A stretch of DNA of 64,000 nucleotides from an uncultured Oscillospiraceae bacterium (GCA_934444765.1 CAKSDC010000003.1:1-64000); one strand, 5' to 3'. Shown: positions 25,834-35,137, numbered from the stretch's first letter. A program made the numbers and translations. Notes: generated from the sequence alone by a model not told the origin.

Positions 25834-28170
25834 TTGAACAAGAAGATTAAAAAACCCGTGTTTTTTATCGTCTTTGCCATTATTATGATATTTAGTATAT
25901 CGGTATATACAGGTTTTTCCACTTGGTATGGCGATATAGAAACTGAATACATAAAGTCAGTAAGCGATATTAGACTGGGTATTGATATTCAAGGTGGTGT
26001 AGACGTAGCTTTCGTTCCTGCCGATGATGTAGAGGCTACAGACCAACAACTCGACGCAGTTATGGAAACTATGAAAGTCCGTCTTAACTCCTTAGGCATA
26101 AACGATAGCGAAACCTATGTAGACTACGACAACGACAGAGTAATAGTCCGTTTCCCTTGGCAATCGGGCGAAGAAAACTTCGACCCAGAAAGTGCCGTAC
26201 AAGAACTCGGTGATACTGCCATGCTACGTTTCATCGAAGGTACAGACTACGACTTAGACAAGGTAATTCTTGAAGGTACTGACGTTACCACTTCTTACGT
26301 ATCGGCTACTAAGGACGACGTTACAGGTGAATATACCTACTTAGTATCCCTTGAATTTTCTGATGACGGTGCTACTAAGTTCGCAGACGCTACTGGCAGA
26401 CTATATTCAAGTAGTGGTTCTATTTCCATATGGATGGACGAAACCTGTGTAAGTACTGCTAAAGTATCGGCACACATCACCGACGGTAAAGCAGTAATTC
26501 AAGGTGACTTTGACTACGATAGTGCTAAAAGTCTATCCGACAAGATAAACGCAGGTGCGTTACCTTTTAATCTTGAAACTACAAGTTTTAAGACTATCTC
26601 CCCTACTTTAGGTAATGGTGCTTTAAATGCTATGGTTATCAGTGGTATTATAGCGTTCGTGATAATAGCTATATACATGATAGTAATGTATAGACTAATG
26701 GGTCTAATAGCCGATATAGCTTTAATAGGTCAAGTATGTGGTACACTTGCCGTAGTATCGGGATACTTTAGCTTTATGAACAGTTCTACATTAACCGTAC
26801 CAGGTATTGCGGGTATCATATTAGCTTTAGGTATGGGTGTAGACGCTAACATCATCACTTTTGAACGTATCAAGGAAGAACTTGCTAATGGCAAGTCCAT
26901 AGATACTTCTTTAAAGAACGGTTATGCAAGAGCCTTTTCAGCCGTACTCGACGGTAACGTAACTCAAATTATAATAGCTATAATATTAATGGGTGCGTTC
27001 GGTGTTCCTGATAGCTTCTTTGCTAAGGCGTTGAACTTTATATTCTTTGCGTTCGGAACTACTACCGATAGTACTATCTACTCATTCGGATTTACCTTAG
27101 TAACTGGTGTAGTACTAAACTTAATCATGGGAGTATTAGCTACTCGTTTAATGATGATGTCACTATCCAAGTTTAAAGGTCTACGAAACAAGTCGCTATA
27201 CTGCTACAAAGACCCTAAGACTGCTAAACCTAAAAAGCACTTCGACTTTATGGGTAAAAAGAAGGTATTCTTAACTATTTCAGGTTGTTTAGTAGTACTA
27301 TCTATGCTATCCACATTCATTGGTGTTAAGTTAGCTATAGAGTTCAAAGGTGGTACTATGATTACCTATGCTTATACTGGCGACCTTAACGGTGACGACG
27401 CTAAAGCCAAAATAGAAGAAATAGCAGGAACTTCAGTAACTATTCAACAAGGTGAAATATTCGGAGATGAACAGGGTAGAAACAGTATTACTGTATCGTT
27501 CGTTTCAAGCGAAGGTTTAACTTCGGATAAGCAAACCGAAATTACTGACGCTATGCAAGAAACCTTTAAGGATAACAACATTGAAATATTAGACTCCAGT
27601 GACGTTACTCCTACTGCTGGTAAGTCGTTCCTTATGAAGTGTCTAATGGCAGTATTAGTTTCAGCGATACTATTAATCATCTACATCGCTATAAGATTTA
27701 GAAAGATAGGCGGTTATACTGCTGGTGTATGTGCAGTATTAGCTTTAATTCACGACGTAATAATCACATATGGTGCATACGTACTAATCGGCTATGAGAT
27801 AAACGCTAACTTTATGGCGGTAATACTAACTATATTAGGTTACTCCATAAACGATACTATTATCATATACGACAGAATACGTGAAAACAGAAACTTACAC
27901 CCTAAGGAAGACTTAGTAACCTTAGTAAACGATAGTATAAATCAAACCATATCACGTTCAATAAGAACTTCAATAACTACTATTACAGCATTAGTAGTAA
28001 TATCTGTAGTATGTAGCATCTACGGAGTTACTTCTATACTATCATTCTCTATTCCACTATCTATAGCTATGTTAGTAGGTACATACTCATCACTATGTGT
28101 AGCGTCCCCACTATGGGTTATTTGGGAAAAGCATAGAGAGAGCAAACCTAAGAAGGTTCAACAAGACTAA
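25834..28170 (+). CDS. secDF: Protein translocase subunit SecDF (fused)
   Basis: 778 residues starting at TTG 25834, directly behind TAGGAGG. The SecD half has the opening DIRLGIDIQGGVDV, a periplasmic P1 domain and six helices (PGIAGIILALGMGVDANIITFERIKEE). The SecF half follows from about 470 with its own periplasmic domain and YSINDTIIIYDRIREN. It uses the proton motive force to complete protein export. SecD and SecF are fused as in many Firmicutes. The two halves are in frame with no gap. Confidence 0.96.
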   Translation: MNKKIKKPVFFIVFAIIMIFSISVYTGFSTWYGDIETEYIKSVSDIRLGIDIQGGVDVAFVPADDVEATDQQLDAVMETMKVRLNSLGINDSETYVDYDNDRVIVRFPWQSGEENFDPESAVQELGDTAMLRFIEGTDYDLDKVILEGTDVTTSYVSATKDDVTGEYTYLVSLEFSDDGATKFADATGRLYSSSGSISIWMDETCVSTAKVSAHITDGKAVIQGDFDYDSAKSLSDKINAGALPFNLETTSFKTISPTLGNGALNAMVISGIIAFVIIAIYMIVMYRLMGLIADIALIGQVCGTLAVVSGYFSFMNSSTLTVPGIAGIILALGMGVDANIITFERIKEELANGKSIDTSLKNGYARAFSAVLDGNVTQIIIAIILMGAFGVPDSFFAKALNFIFFAFGTTTDSTIYSFGFTLVTGVVLNLIMGVLATRLMMMSLSKFKGLRNKSLYCYKDPKTAKPKKHFDFMGKKKVFLTISGCLVVLSMLSTFIGVKLAIEFKGGTMITYAYTGDLNGDDAKAKIEEIAGTSVTIQQGEIFGDEQGRNSITVSFVSSEGLTSDKQTEITDAMQETFKDNNIEILDSSDVTPTAGKSFLMKCLMAVLVSAILLIIYIAIRFRKIGGYTAGVCAVLALIHDVIITYGAYVLIGYEINANFMAVILTILGYSINDTIIIYDRIRENRNLHPKEDLVTLVNDSINQTISRSIRTSITTITALVVISVVCSIYGVTSILSFSIPLSIAMLVGTYSSLCVASPLWVIWEKHRESKPKKVQQD

Positions 28171-28198
28171 TACTCTTATCGATAACGTATACAGAAAG

Positions 28199-28233
28199 AC
28201 GACCACTTATAATATTATAGGTGGTCGTTTTTA
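28199..28233 (+). terminator. Terminator of secDF
   Basis: Stem ACGACCACTTATAAT/ATTATAGGTGGTCGT followed by TTTTTAT. Confidence 0.9.
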
Positions 28234-28244
28234 TACTCCATGGT

Positions 28245-28272
28245 AAAAAAGATGACACTATATAGTGTCATC
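28245..28272 (-). terminator. Terminator for minus-strand transcription
   Basis: Perfect dyad GATGACACTATATAGTGTCATC followed on the minus strand by TTTTTT. It ends either the glgP transcript or an RNA encoded at 28305-28440. Confidence 0.85.
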
Positions 28273-28304
28273 TTTAAAATATATTAGTAACTATATTATA
28301 CTAC

Positions 28305-28440
28305 TTTGTTTGTTTCAATCCACAGTCGGTAATTTCACAGAGTCTGACAAGCCAGCAGAACACTGACTGTAGTTTGCCTCATGTCAGTGGGGGATACCGA
28401 TTTCTCTCCGCCCACCACTGCCGTTATTTTTCCTACTTGC
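28305..28440. ncRNA. Candidate structured non-coding RNA, family not recognised
   Basis: About 135 bases with clearly higher G+C than the flanks and no open frame. Stems drawn on the plus strand are CACTGAC/GTCAGTG (28361-28367 with 28383-28389) and TCGGTA/TACCGA enclosing it. There is also an alternative CAGTGGGGG/CCCaCCACTG pairing followed by GTTATTTTT, which would act as a terminator. The two pairings compete for the same bases. A TATACT at 28297-28302 could be a plus-strand -10 element. On the minus strand the RNA would end at the terminator 28245-28272. It does not show signatures I know for tmRNA, SRP RNA or RNase P RNA. Confidence 0.5.
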
Positions 28441-28456
28441 AATTCATCTCACTCAC

Positions 28457-30892
28457 CTATAGAGTTGGGGAATCCTTGCTATTATTTGTTGAAAGGTGCC
28501 AAATATCACGGGCGTAGTCTTCTACTGCACGGTCAGCTGAGAATATACCAGACTTAGCAGTATTGATTAATGACATCTTATTCCACTTGTTAGTATCGTT
28601 GTATAGTTCGGAAGACTTCTTTTGAGCCTCTCTGTAAGAGTCAAAGTCAGCAAGAACCATGTAAGGGTCTTTCTTTCTTAAAGACTCTGCTACTTCATTG
28701 AAAGTACAACCGTTAATACCCTTGTACATTCTTTCGATAGCGTCCTTAATAATAGGATTGCTATTGTAGTAGCTTTCTGGATTGTAGTTAGGCTTTAGAC
28801 GTTCTACTTCTTCAGTCTTCATACCGAATATGATAATGTTATCCTTACCTACTGCATCACCGATTTCAACGTTAGCACCGTCAAGAGTACCAAGAGTAAT
28901 AGCACCGTTGAGCATTAACTTCATGTTACCAGTACCAGAAGCCTCAGTACCAGCAAGAGAAATCTGTTCAGAGATGTTAGCAGCTGGCATTAAAATTTCA
29001 GATAGTGTAACCTTGTAGTCTTCAAGGAAGTATACCGATAGCTTTTGTGAAATCTTAGGGTTCTTTCTAATCTCTTCAGAGATAGCCCAAATCATCTTGA
29101 TAATCTGTTTAGCTAAATAGTAACCAGGGGCTGCCTTAGCTGCGAATATATAGGTCTTAGGAGTAAAGTCGGCATTAGGATTGTTTAGTAAGTAGTTGTA
29201 GTCTGCTATGATGTTTAATGCGTTTAAGTGTTGACGCTTGTACTCGTGTAGTCTTTTAACTTGAACGTCAAAAATACTATCAGGATTGAGTACTACATTA
29301 GCAGAGTGGCTTTTAACGTACTTAGCAAAACGTTCCTTGTTTTCTCTCTTAATAGCTTGAATCTGGTTTAATACGTCCTTATCGTCAGCGAACTGCATAA
29401 ACTTTTCAAGATTAGAAGCGTCGTCTAAGAAACTTGTACCTATAGTATCCTTTAATAGCTTAGTTAGACCAGGGTTAGATTGATATAGCCATCTTCTGTA
29501 TGCTATACCGTTAGTAACGTTCTTAAACTTAGTAGGAGTATTTTGGTACTCATCGTTGAATACTGAGTCCTTAATGATTTCGGAGTGTAACTTAGATACA
29601 CCGTTTACGCTATGTGAACCTACTACGCATAGTGTAGCCATATGAATGGTGTTATCCTTAACTATAGACATACGGGTAGTCTTAGCGGAATCGTAACCAC
29701 TCTTTTCCATTAAGTCCTTGCAGTAACGATTATTGATTTCGATAATAATGCTGAAGATACGAGGAATAACTTCCTTGATAAGGTTCATATCCCACTTTTC
29801 AAGAGCTTCTGCCATTACTGTGTGATTAGTGTAAGCAAAAGTATTAGTAGTAATATACCAAGCGTGTTCCCAAGAGTAGCCACAGTCGTCAAGAAGTATT
29901 CTCATAAGTTCTGGTATAGCTAAGGTTGGGTGAGTATCGTTAATATGAATAGCTACCTTTTCGTGTAGATTGTCTAAAGTGCCATATACTAACATATGGT
30001 TGTTTACTATATCGCCGATAGATGCAGCACACATAAAGTATTGTTGTCTTAATCTTAAAGACTTACCCTGTAGGTGATTGTCGTTAGGATATAGTACCTT
30101 AGATATAGCGTTAGCAATACTATTTTGACCTAAAGCCTTATCGTAATTACCTTGATTGAACATAGCCATATCGAAACTTGGTGCTTTAGCAGTCCATAGA
30201 CGTAGTACCGAAACAGCATCGGAATTATAACCTGAAACGTATAAGTCTTGTGGAATAGCAGTTACAGTATTATAGTTTACGTGTGAAATATGGTGATATT
30301 GATTATCCCAATATTCGTGTAGTTCGCCGTCGAAGTGTACATCGATAGCTAAGTCAGGCTTACTATCTAACCATACACTACCACCAGGTAGCCAGTTATC
30401 AGGAAGTTCTGTCTGCCAACCGTCTTCCATTTTTTGCTTGAAGATACCGTATTCATAGCATATAGAATAACCCATTGCAGGGTAACCGTCAGTAGCAAGA
30501 CCGTCAAGATAACAAGCTGCAAGACGACCTAAACCACCATTACCAAGACCAGCATCTGGTTCATACTCATATATAACGTCAAGATTAACGTCTGTAAAGG
30601 TATCTTTTAATACTTCCTTAACCTCATCTACTAAACCAAGGTTGTATATACTGGTTTTTAAAGAACGTCCCATTAAGAACTCCATAGATAGGTAGTATAC
30701 TTGCTTTTTACCCATAGAATGAGCCTTATTAATAAAACGTTGTCTCTTTTCCTTTAATATAGAAACTATTACGCTTGAAAGAGCCTTATATATTTGAACG
30801 TTAGAGGCTTCGTTAGGTGAAACGCCACATTCGGTATCAAGAATATTGATAAGCTCTTGTTTTAGCTTAGCTTTAGTTATAGCTTTTTCCAT
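28457..30892 (-). CDS. glgP: Glycogen/starch phosphorylase
   Basis: 811 residues from ATG 30892; ATG 30895, three bases upstream, is equally close to GGAG. It releases glucose-1-phosphate from alpha-1,4-glucans. The pyridoxal-phosphate motif EASGTGNMKLMLNGAITLGTLDG is intact, as are GNGGLGRLAACYLD and the VKRLHEYKRQHLN region. The length matches GH/GT35 phosphorylases. It stands alone with a strong promoter, so glycogen synthesis genes must lie elsewhere. Confidence 0.96.
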   Translation of the reverse strand: MEKAITKAKLKQELINILDTECGVSPNEASNVQIYKALSSVIVSILKEKRQRFINKAHSMGKKQVYYLSMEFLMGRSLKTSIYNLGLVDEVKEVLKDTFTDVNLDVIYEYEPDAGLGNGGLGRLAACYLDGLATDGYPAMGYSICYEYGIFKQKMEDGWQTELPDNWLPGGSVWLDSKPDLAIDVHFDGELHEYWDNQYHHISHVNYNTVTAIPQDLYVSGYNSDAVSVLRLWTAKAPSFDMAMFNQGNYDKALGQNSIANAISKVLYPNDNHLQGKSLRLRQQYFMCAASIGDIVNNHMLVYGTLDNLHEKVAIHINDTHPTLAIPELMRILLDDCGYSWEHAWYITTNTFAYTNHTVMAEALEKWDMNLIKEVIPRIFSIIIEINNRYCKDLMEKSGYDSAKTTRMSIVKDNTIHMATLCVVGSHSVNGVSKLHSEIIKDSVFNDEYQNTPTKFKNVTNGIAYRRWLYQSNPGLTKLLKDTIGTSFLDDASNLEKFMQFADDKDVLNQIQAIKRENKERFAKYVKSHSANVVLNPDSIFDVQVKRLHEYKRQHLNALNIIADYNYLLNNPNADFTPKTYIFAAKAAPGYYLAKQIIKMIWAISEEIRKNPKISQKLSVYFLEDYKVTLSEILMPAANISEQISLAGTEASGTGNMKLMLNGAITLGTLDGANVEIGDAVGKDNIIIFGMKTEEVERLKPNYNPESYYNSNPIIKDAIERMYKGINGCTFNEVAESLRKKDPYMVLADFDSYREAQKKSSELYNDTNKWNKMSLINTAKSGIFSADRAVEDYARDIWHLSTNNSKDSPTL

Positions 30893-30958
30893 CATTAACA
30901 CTCCATTTCTGCTTAATACAATACAAACAGTACCCCAAAACTAATAGGTACTGGTTTA

Positions 30959-30987
30959 ATTATATACTATATTAGGAAGTTTGTCAA
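30959..30987 (-). promoter_or_regulatory. Promoter of glgP
   Basis: Minus-strand TTGACA (30987-30982), 17-base spacer, TATAAT (30964-30959). Confidence 0.9.
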
Positions 30988-31018
30988 TGCTGGTACTATG
31001 GATTTTACCAACATTTAA

Positions 31019-31047
31019 AAAGAGCCTTAACTATTTTAAGGCTCTTT
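31019..31047 (-). terminator. Terminator of the flavin-reductase-like gene
   Basis: Twelve-pair stem AAAGAGCCTTAA/TTAAGGCTCTTT followed by TTTAAAT on the minus strand. Confidence 0.9.
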
Positions 31048-31078
31048 ACACAAAAATATTATGTATACTATACTACTA

Positions 31079-31588
31079 TTAGTCGTTTTGAACGTATGTA
31101 GCTACTATTTCGCCAACGAATGCGGTATGTATAGGATTAGTTTCGCTGTACCACTTTAACTGTTCCTTGTCTACAAAGCAGTCTTGACTTAGTGTTTGAG
31201 CGTATAACTTTTTGCATACGAATACTAACTTAGCCTGTTCAAAGGTTACGGCTTTGTTTACTGCTAAAGGTTTTAAGCCAGTCTCTTCAACCTTGTTGCA
31301 GTCTCTACCAGAATGAGAACCACAAAAACTTAGTATATCCTTGTACTGTTCAGGTAAGAACGAAATAGTAAAGTATTCGCCGTGGTCTATGTAGTTGTAA
31401 GTATGACGGTTACTTCTGATAACTGTAGTTACTACGTTTTTGCCCCACATAACGCCTACGCCACCCCAAGAAGCGGTCATAGTGTTGAAGTCTTCAATGT
31501 CACCAGCGGTAACTAAGAACCATTCTTTACCGATTGCAGTAAACGGATTAAACTGTAAATCGTCGATGTTTACTTCTTTTAAACCCAT
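31079..31588 (-). CDS. Flavin-reductase-like (flavoredoxin) FMN-binding protein
   Basis: 169 residues with the FMN-binding split-barrel pattern: LVTAGDIEDFNTMTASWGGVGVMWGKNVVTTVIRSNRHTYNYI, then EYFTISFLPEQYKDIL and a CGSHSGRD segment. Family members bind FMN and act as NAD(P)H:flavin reductases or electron carriers. The physiological partner is not evident. It lies downstream of spo0A with a 72-base gap, possibly in the same transcript. Confidence 0.85.
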   Translation of the reverse strand: MGLKEVNIDDLQFNPFTAIGKEWFLVTAGDIEDFNTMTASWGGVGVMWGKNVVTTVIRSNRHTYNYIDHGEYFTISFLPEQYKDILSFCGSHSGRDCNKVEETGLKPLAVNKAVTFEQAKLVFVCKKLYAQTLSQDCFVDKEQLKWYSETNPIHTAFVGEIVATYVQND

Positions 31589-31660
31589 TAAAAATCAATT
31601 CCTTTCGATATAGAGTATATATAATCTTATGGAACAGACTTTTAACTATTCCAAAAGATA

Positions 31661-32464
31661 TTAAGCCTTTAGTACTGCCTTGTATTTTAAGCGTAGCTTA
31701 TCAGTTACTAAGGCTATAAATTCGCTATTAGTAGGCTTACCCTTGCAAGTATTAACGGTGTAGCCAAAAAAAGAGTTAATAGTATCTAAGTTACCCCTAT
31801 CCCAAGCTATTTCTATAGCGTGGCGGATAGCTCTTTCTACTCGTGAAGGTGTAGTATCAAACTTTTCGGCTACGTGTGGATATAGTTTTTTAGTAACGCT
31901 TTCTAATAGAGCCTTATTACCTATAGAAGATACTATAGCCTCTCTTAGATAGTGATATCCTTTAACGTGTGCAGGTACACCTAACTGATGTATAATATCG
32001 GTAACTATAATTTCTAAGTCGCTGATAGGTATAGACTGTTCGTTCTTGTTAAAGCTACCGTTAAAGTCTTTTTTAGAGTTAGTATAGTTAGTTTGATTGA
32101 ATAGAGCCTCTATTCTGTCGCCAAGAGCCTCTACGTTAAACGGTTTAATCATAAAGTAAGAAGCACCGTTTTCCATAGCCTCTTTTTGCCAAAAAGGATT
32201 GTCATACTCAAAGGTGATAATAAATAGTGGACGTTTAACACCACTTGCGAATACCTTCTTCATAAGTTCTATAGCGTCGTACTGAGGGATTACCATATCA
32301 ATAACTACTACGTCAGGCTTTTCGTTTTTAATAGCCTCTAATAGTACCTTGCCGTCTTTTTGACGTGTGATAACGTAAAGACCTCTCTTTCTTAAAGAAC
32401 TTGCACACATAATGCCGTATTCGGCAGTATCGTCACCAATAAGCACTTTTAACTTATTTACCAT
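31661..32464 (-). CDS. spo0A: Sporulation master regulator Spo0A
   Basis: 267 residues. The receiver domain (1 to about 120) has the acidic pair Asp11/Asp12, phospho-acceptor Asp56 (VVVIDMVIP) and the conserved Lys in FMIKPFNVEAL. The Spo0A-type DNA-binding domain follows, with TPSRVERAIRHAIEIAWDRG and the C-terminal FFGYTVNTCKGKPTNSEFIALVTDKLRL. It controls entry into sporulation. AGGAGG precedes the ATG. A perfect Spo0A box lies about 220 bases upstream. The usual neighbour spoIVB is on the other strand further up. Confidence 0.97.
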   Translation of the reverse strand: MVNKLKVLIGDDTAEYGIMCASSLRKRGLYVITRQKDGKVLLEAIKNEKPDVVVIDMVIPQYDAIELMKKVFASGVKRPLFIITFEYDNPFWQKEAMENGASYFMIKPFNVEALGDRIEALFNQTNYTNSKKDFNGSFNKNEQSIPISDLEIIVTDIIHQLGVPAHVKGYHYLREAIVSSIGNKALLESVTKKLYPHVAEKFDTTPSRVERAIRHAIEIAWDRGNLDTINSFFGYTVNTCKGKPTNSEFIALVTDKLRLKYKAVLKA

Positions 32465-32685
32465 AAAAATATTACCTCCTAAAGTTTATTACTTCCATAT
32501 TTTAACATATATTTTTATGGAATACAATACCAATTTCAAAAATATTTAAAAAATTTTTTAAACTATAAGGTATTAACAGGATAGATAATATCTAATACGG
32601 TCGAAATATGTTATATATTGCCACAAAGTTTCTATAGTTGACATATTGGATATTAATACCAAGTATTTCAAACTGGATACATAGT

Positions 32686-32692
32686 TTCGACA
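32686..32692 (-). promoter_or_regulatory. Spo0A box upstream of spo0A
   Basis: The minus strand reads TGTCGAA, the exact 0A-box consensus, within TTGTCGAAA. A one-mismatch copy (GGTCGAA) is on the plus strand at 32599-32605. Autoregulation is inferred. Confidence 0.55.
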
Positions 32693-32730
32693 ACTTAAAC
32701 ATGGCAAATGTGATAGTATATATTACGCAC

Positions 32731-33267
32731 TTAGTCTATAATCTTTTCGCAAGGGGCATTTTCTTCTTCATACTTTTTTAAACGCTTTTGCTTACGTTTA
32801 ATACGGTTTTCATAGGAAAAGTGTCTAACTACGCATATAGTTATCAGTAGTACTAATGGAACTATAGTTATAATGTGTCTGTTAAAGTACTTTTCGGAAA
32901 GGGGTTGCATATTACTATCGGATAGACCGTACTTATCGGCAATAGCGGAAATCTTGAACATTATAACCATACACATGGTAAATCCAGTAGACTGCAACAC
33001 TATAGGAACTACATTAAACTTGCACAGACAAAGCATCATAGCTAAAACCATAAGTACCGAAGAAGCTATCATAGTCTTACCATAAGTAACCATAAGGTTC
33101 ATTAAGTCTTGCTGATAGGCTATCATATCGGGATATTCGTTAAGATTATCCTTAGCTTGAACTATTAAACCGTAACCTCCTAAAAAGTTTAACACCATAG
33201 GCGAAACTATAGTAGATACTACCAATAGTATCTGTAGTACTATCATTAACACTTTGAATTTTTTAAT
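32731..33267 (-). CDS. Four-helix membrane protein of unknown function, probable AUU start
   Basis: About 178 residues with hydrophobic segments near 5-30, 65-90, 95-110 and 135-155, and a basic then acidic C-terminus. No ATG lies near the 5' end. TTG 33282 is in frame but has no ribosome site and would sit almost at the mRNA 5' end. GGAAG at 33280-33276 is 8 bases before ATT 33267, which would give a natural M-K-K-F-K-V start. It lies between spo0A and spoIVB, so a sporulation role is possible. The family is not recognised. Confidence 0.65.
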   Translation of the reverse strand: MKKFKVLMIVLQILLVVSTIVSPMVLNFLGGYGLIVQAKDNLNEYPDMIAYQQDLMNLMVTYGKTMIASSVLMVLAMMLCLCKFNVVPIVLQSTGFTMCMVIMFKISAIADKYGLSDSNMQPLSEKYFNRHIITIVPLVLLITICVVRHFSYENRIKRKQKRLKKYEEENAPCEKIID

Positions 33268-33298
33268 ATATATCACTTCCAAATAGTTTTATACTACT

Positions 33299-33327
33299 AT
33301 TATATCATGAGATTGCGTTAAAATCAA
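33299..33327 (-). promoter_or_regulatory. Promoter of the four-helix membrane protein
   Basis: Minus-strand TTGATT (33327-33322), 17-base spacer ending in TGA, TATAAT (33304-33299). It predicts a leader of only about 25 bases to the AUU. Confidence 0.75.
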
Positions 33328-33460
33328 CATATAAATATTTTAGGCATTAATATACTCTTATAATTATAGATATTATGCTAATATTATATAGTAGAAGCAT
33401 TACTACTATTAATAGATATTTTTAATAATGCTCTAACACAGTATAAAGGAGATTTTTTTA

Positions 33461-34672
33461 ATGAAAAGTTGCTTGAAAGTATTTTCAGGTGTGGCTATAC
33501 TGTTCCTTATAAGTATATGCATGACGATAGTATATTATACGGCTACGTTGCCAGACTCCTTTGAACTAACTAAAGGCTCTACACTAAAGATACAGTCTAT
33601 GGATAGAATATCTTCTACACCCGTGTTTAACAGTCAAGAAGTTCAAACTTCCAATAGTGATGAAAAACCTATGCTACAGTCTTCCACTCTAAGACTGTTC
33701 GGTGTGATACCCATAAAGACCGTAGAAGTCAGCACCGTGGAAACTAAACTATTAGTCCCAAGTGGTGAACCGTTCGGCATAAAGCTGAACATGGACGGTG
33801 TAATGGTAGTGGGTATAGGTGAAGTAGCTTCTACAGAAAACCTTCACAGTACCCCAGCAAAAGACGGTGGTATTCAAAAAGGAGATATAATAGTATCACT
33901 AAACGGCGAAACGGTAGAAAATAATCAGGAATTACAAGATATAATCTCTAATAGTGACGGCAATCTATTACAAGTGGTGATAAGACGTGAAGACCAAACT
34001 ATTCAGACTACCGTTCAGCCAGTATACTCTAAGAGTAGCAACTCCTATGAAACGGGTATGTGGGTACGTGATAGTTCAGCAGGTATCGGAACTATAACCT
34101 ACTATACCGCTGACGGTTCTTCTTTTGGTGGACTGGGACATCCTGTATGTGACGTGGACACAGGCGAAATAGTACCTATATCTTATGGCGAAGTAGCTGA
34201 AGTTAGTATAAATGGCATAAAGAGTGGCGTTTCAGGTTCTCCGGGGGAACTTATAGGTAGCTTTACTTCTAATACTTCTATAGGAAATATTTCGCTTAAT
34301 AACCAATGCGGAATATTTGGGACTATACAGGCTGATATATCTAATAGACAGGCTATACCTATGGGTTACAAGCAAGACGTTCAAATTGGCGAAGCCACCA
34401 TTCTAACCACTATAGACGGTAACACTCCTAAAGAGTATTCCATTGAGATAGAAAAGATAGACTATAATAGCGATGAAAGTTCCAAAAATATGATAGTTCA
34501 AATTACCGACCCTAAACTATTACAACAGACGGGCGGAATAGTTCAAGGCATGAGCGGAAGTCCTATAATACAGAACGGAAGATTAATAGGTGCTATAACT
34601 CACGTATTCATTAGCGACCCTACTAAAGGTTATGCCATATTCTGTGAAAACATGGTAAACAATAGCTATTAA
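33461..34672 (+). CDS. spoIVB: SpoIVB serine peptidase
   Basis: 403 residues. One N-terminal membrane helix (about 7-28) is followed by a PDZ domain (GIQKGDIIVSLNGETV) and an S55-type peptidase domain. The catalytic His is in GLGHPVCD and the catalytic Ser in GIVQGMSGSPIIQNGRLIGAITHV. In spore-formers SpoIVB is secreted into the intermembrane space, where it cleaves SpoIVFA to release pro-sigma-K processing. AAAGGAG precedes the ATG. It diverges from the spo0A side instead of preceding spo0A on the same strand. Confidence 0.93.
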   Translation: MKSCLKVFSGVAILFLISICMTIVYYTATLPDSFELTKGSTLKIQSMDRISSTPVFNSQEVQTSNSDEKPMLQSSTLRLFGVIPIKTVEVSTVETKLLVPSGEPFGIKLNMDGVMVVGIGEVASTENLHSTPAKDGGIQKGDIIVSLNGETVENNQELQDIISNSDGNLLQVVIRREDQTIQTTVQPVYSKSSNSYETGMWVRDSSAGIGTITYYTADGSSFGGLGHPVCDVDTGEIVPISYGEVAEVSINGIKSGVSGSPGELIGSFTSNTSIGNISLNNQCGIFGTIQADISNRQAIPMGYKQDVQIGEATILTTIDGNTPKEYSIEIEKIDYNSDESSKNMIVQITDPKLLQQTGGIVQGMSGSPIIQNGRLIGAITHVFISDPTKGYAIFCENMVNNSY

Positions 34673-34683
34673 TAACATAGTAT

Positions 34684-34707
34684 CCCCTACTATATACATA
34701 GTGGGGG
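34684..34707 (+). terminator. Hairpin after spoIVB
   Basis: Stem CCCCTACTAT/ATAGTGGGGG with one G-T pair, 12 bases past the stop, but no adjacent T-run. Confidence 0.5.
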
Positions 34708-34723
34708 AATACTATAGGAATAT

Positions 34724-34759
34724 AAAAAAATAACGTATTAAGAATGTTCTTAATACGTT
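34724..34759 (-). terminator. Terminator of ptsH
   Basis: Minus-strand stem AACGTATTAAGA/TCTTAATACGTT followed by ATTTTTTTAT. Confidence 0.9.
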
Positions 34760-34783
34760 TAAAATACTATGTTTTAGTATCTA

Positions 34784-35056
34784 TTATAGTTTTTCTTCAT
34801 TAAAGCCACTTTCAACGAGTTCGATAAGTGCTTCTACGGCTACCTGTTCGTCTGGACCGTCAGCAATAACCTTAATATCAGTACCGCCAACTATACCAAG
34901 TGAAAGAATACCTAATAAGCTCTTAGCATTAACTCTACGTTCTTCCTTTTCTATCCAAATAGAAGACTTAAATTCATTAGCCTTTTGAATAAAGAATGTT
35001 GCTGGTCTTGCGTGTAGACCAACTTGATTTTGTACAGTTACATCTTTTACAAACAT
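34784..35056 (-). CDS. ptsH: HPr family phosphocarrier protein
   Basis: 90 residues. The active-site His is in GLHARPATFF and the regulatory Ser in NAKSLLGILSLGI. Both the PTS phosphotransfer site and the HPr-kinase site are therefore kept, which fits true HPr and not Crh. No EI, EII or hprK gene is adjacent. The gene has its own strong promoter and terminator. Confidence 0.95.
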   Translation of the reverse strand: MFVKDVTVQNQVGLHARPATFFIQKANEFKSSIWIEKEERRVNAKSLLGILSLGIVGGTDIKVIADGPDEQVAVEALIELVESGFNEEKL

Positions 35057-35137
35057 AAATCAATCTCTCCCCTACAAAAAATCATTAAGAACATTAAAGG
35101 GTATATTAACGTTCTTGTCTATTGGTTTCTATAATTA

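Noticed and set aside
28310..28323. CRISPR-repeat-like end GTGGATTGAAAC on the minus strand
   Set aside because: It resembles the 3' end of some type I repeats but occurs once, with no second copy or spacer nearby.
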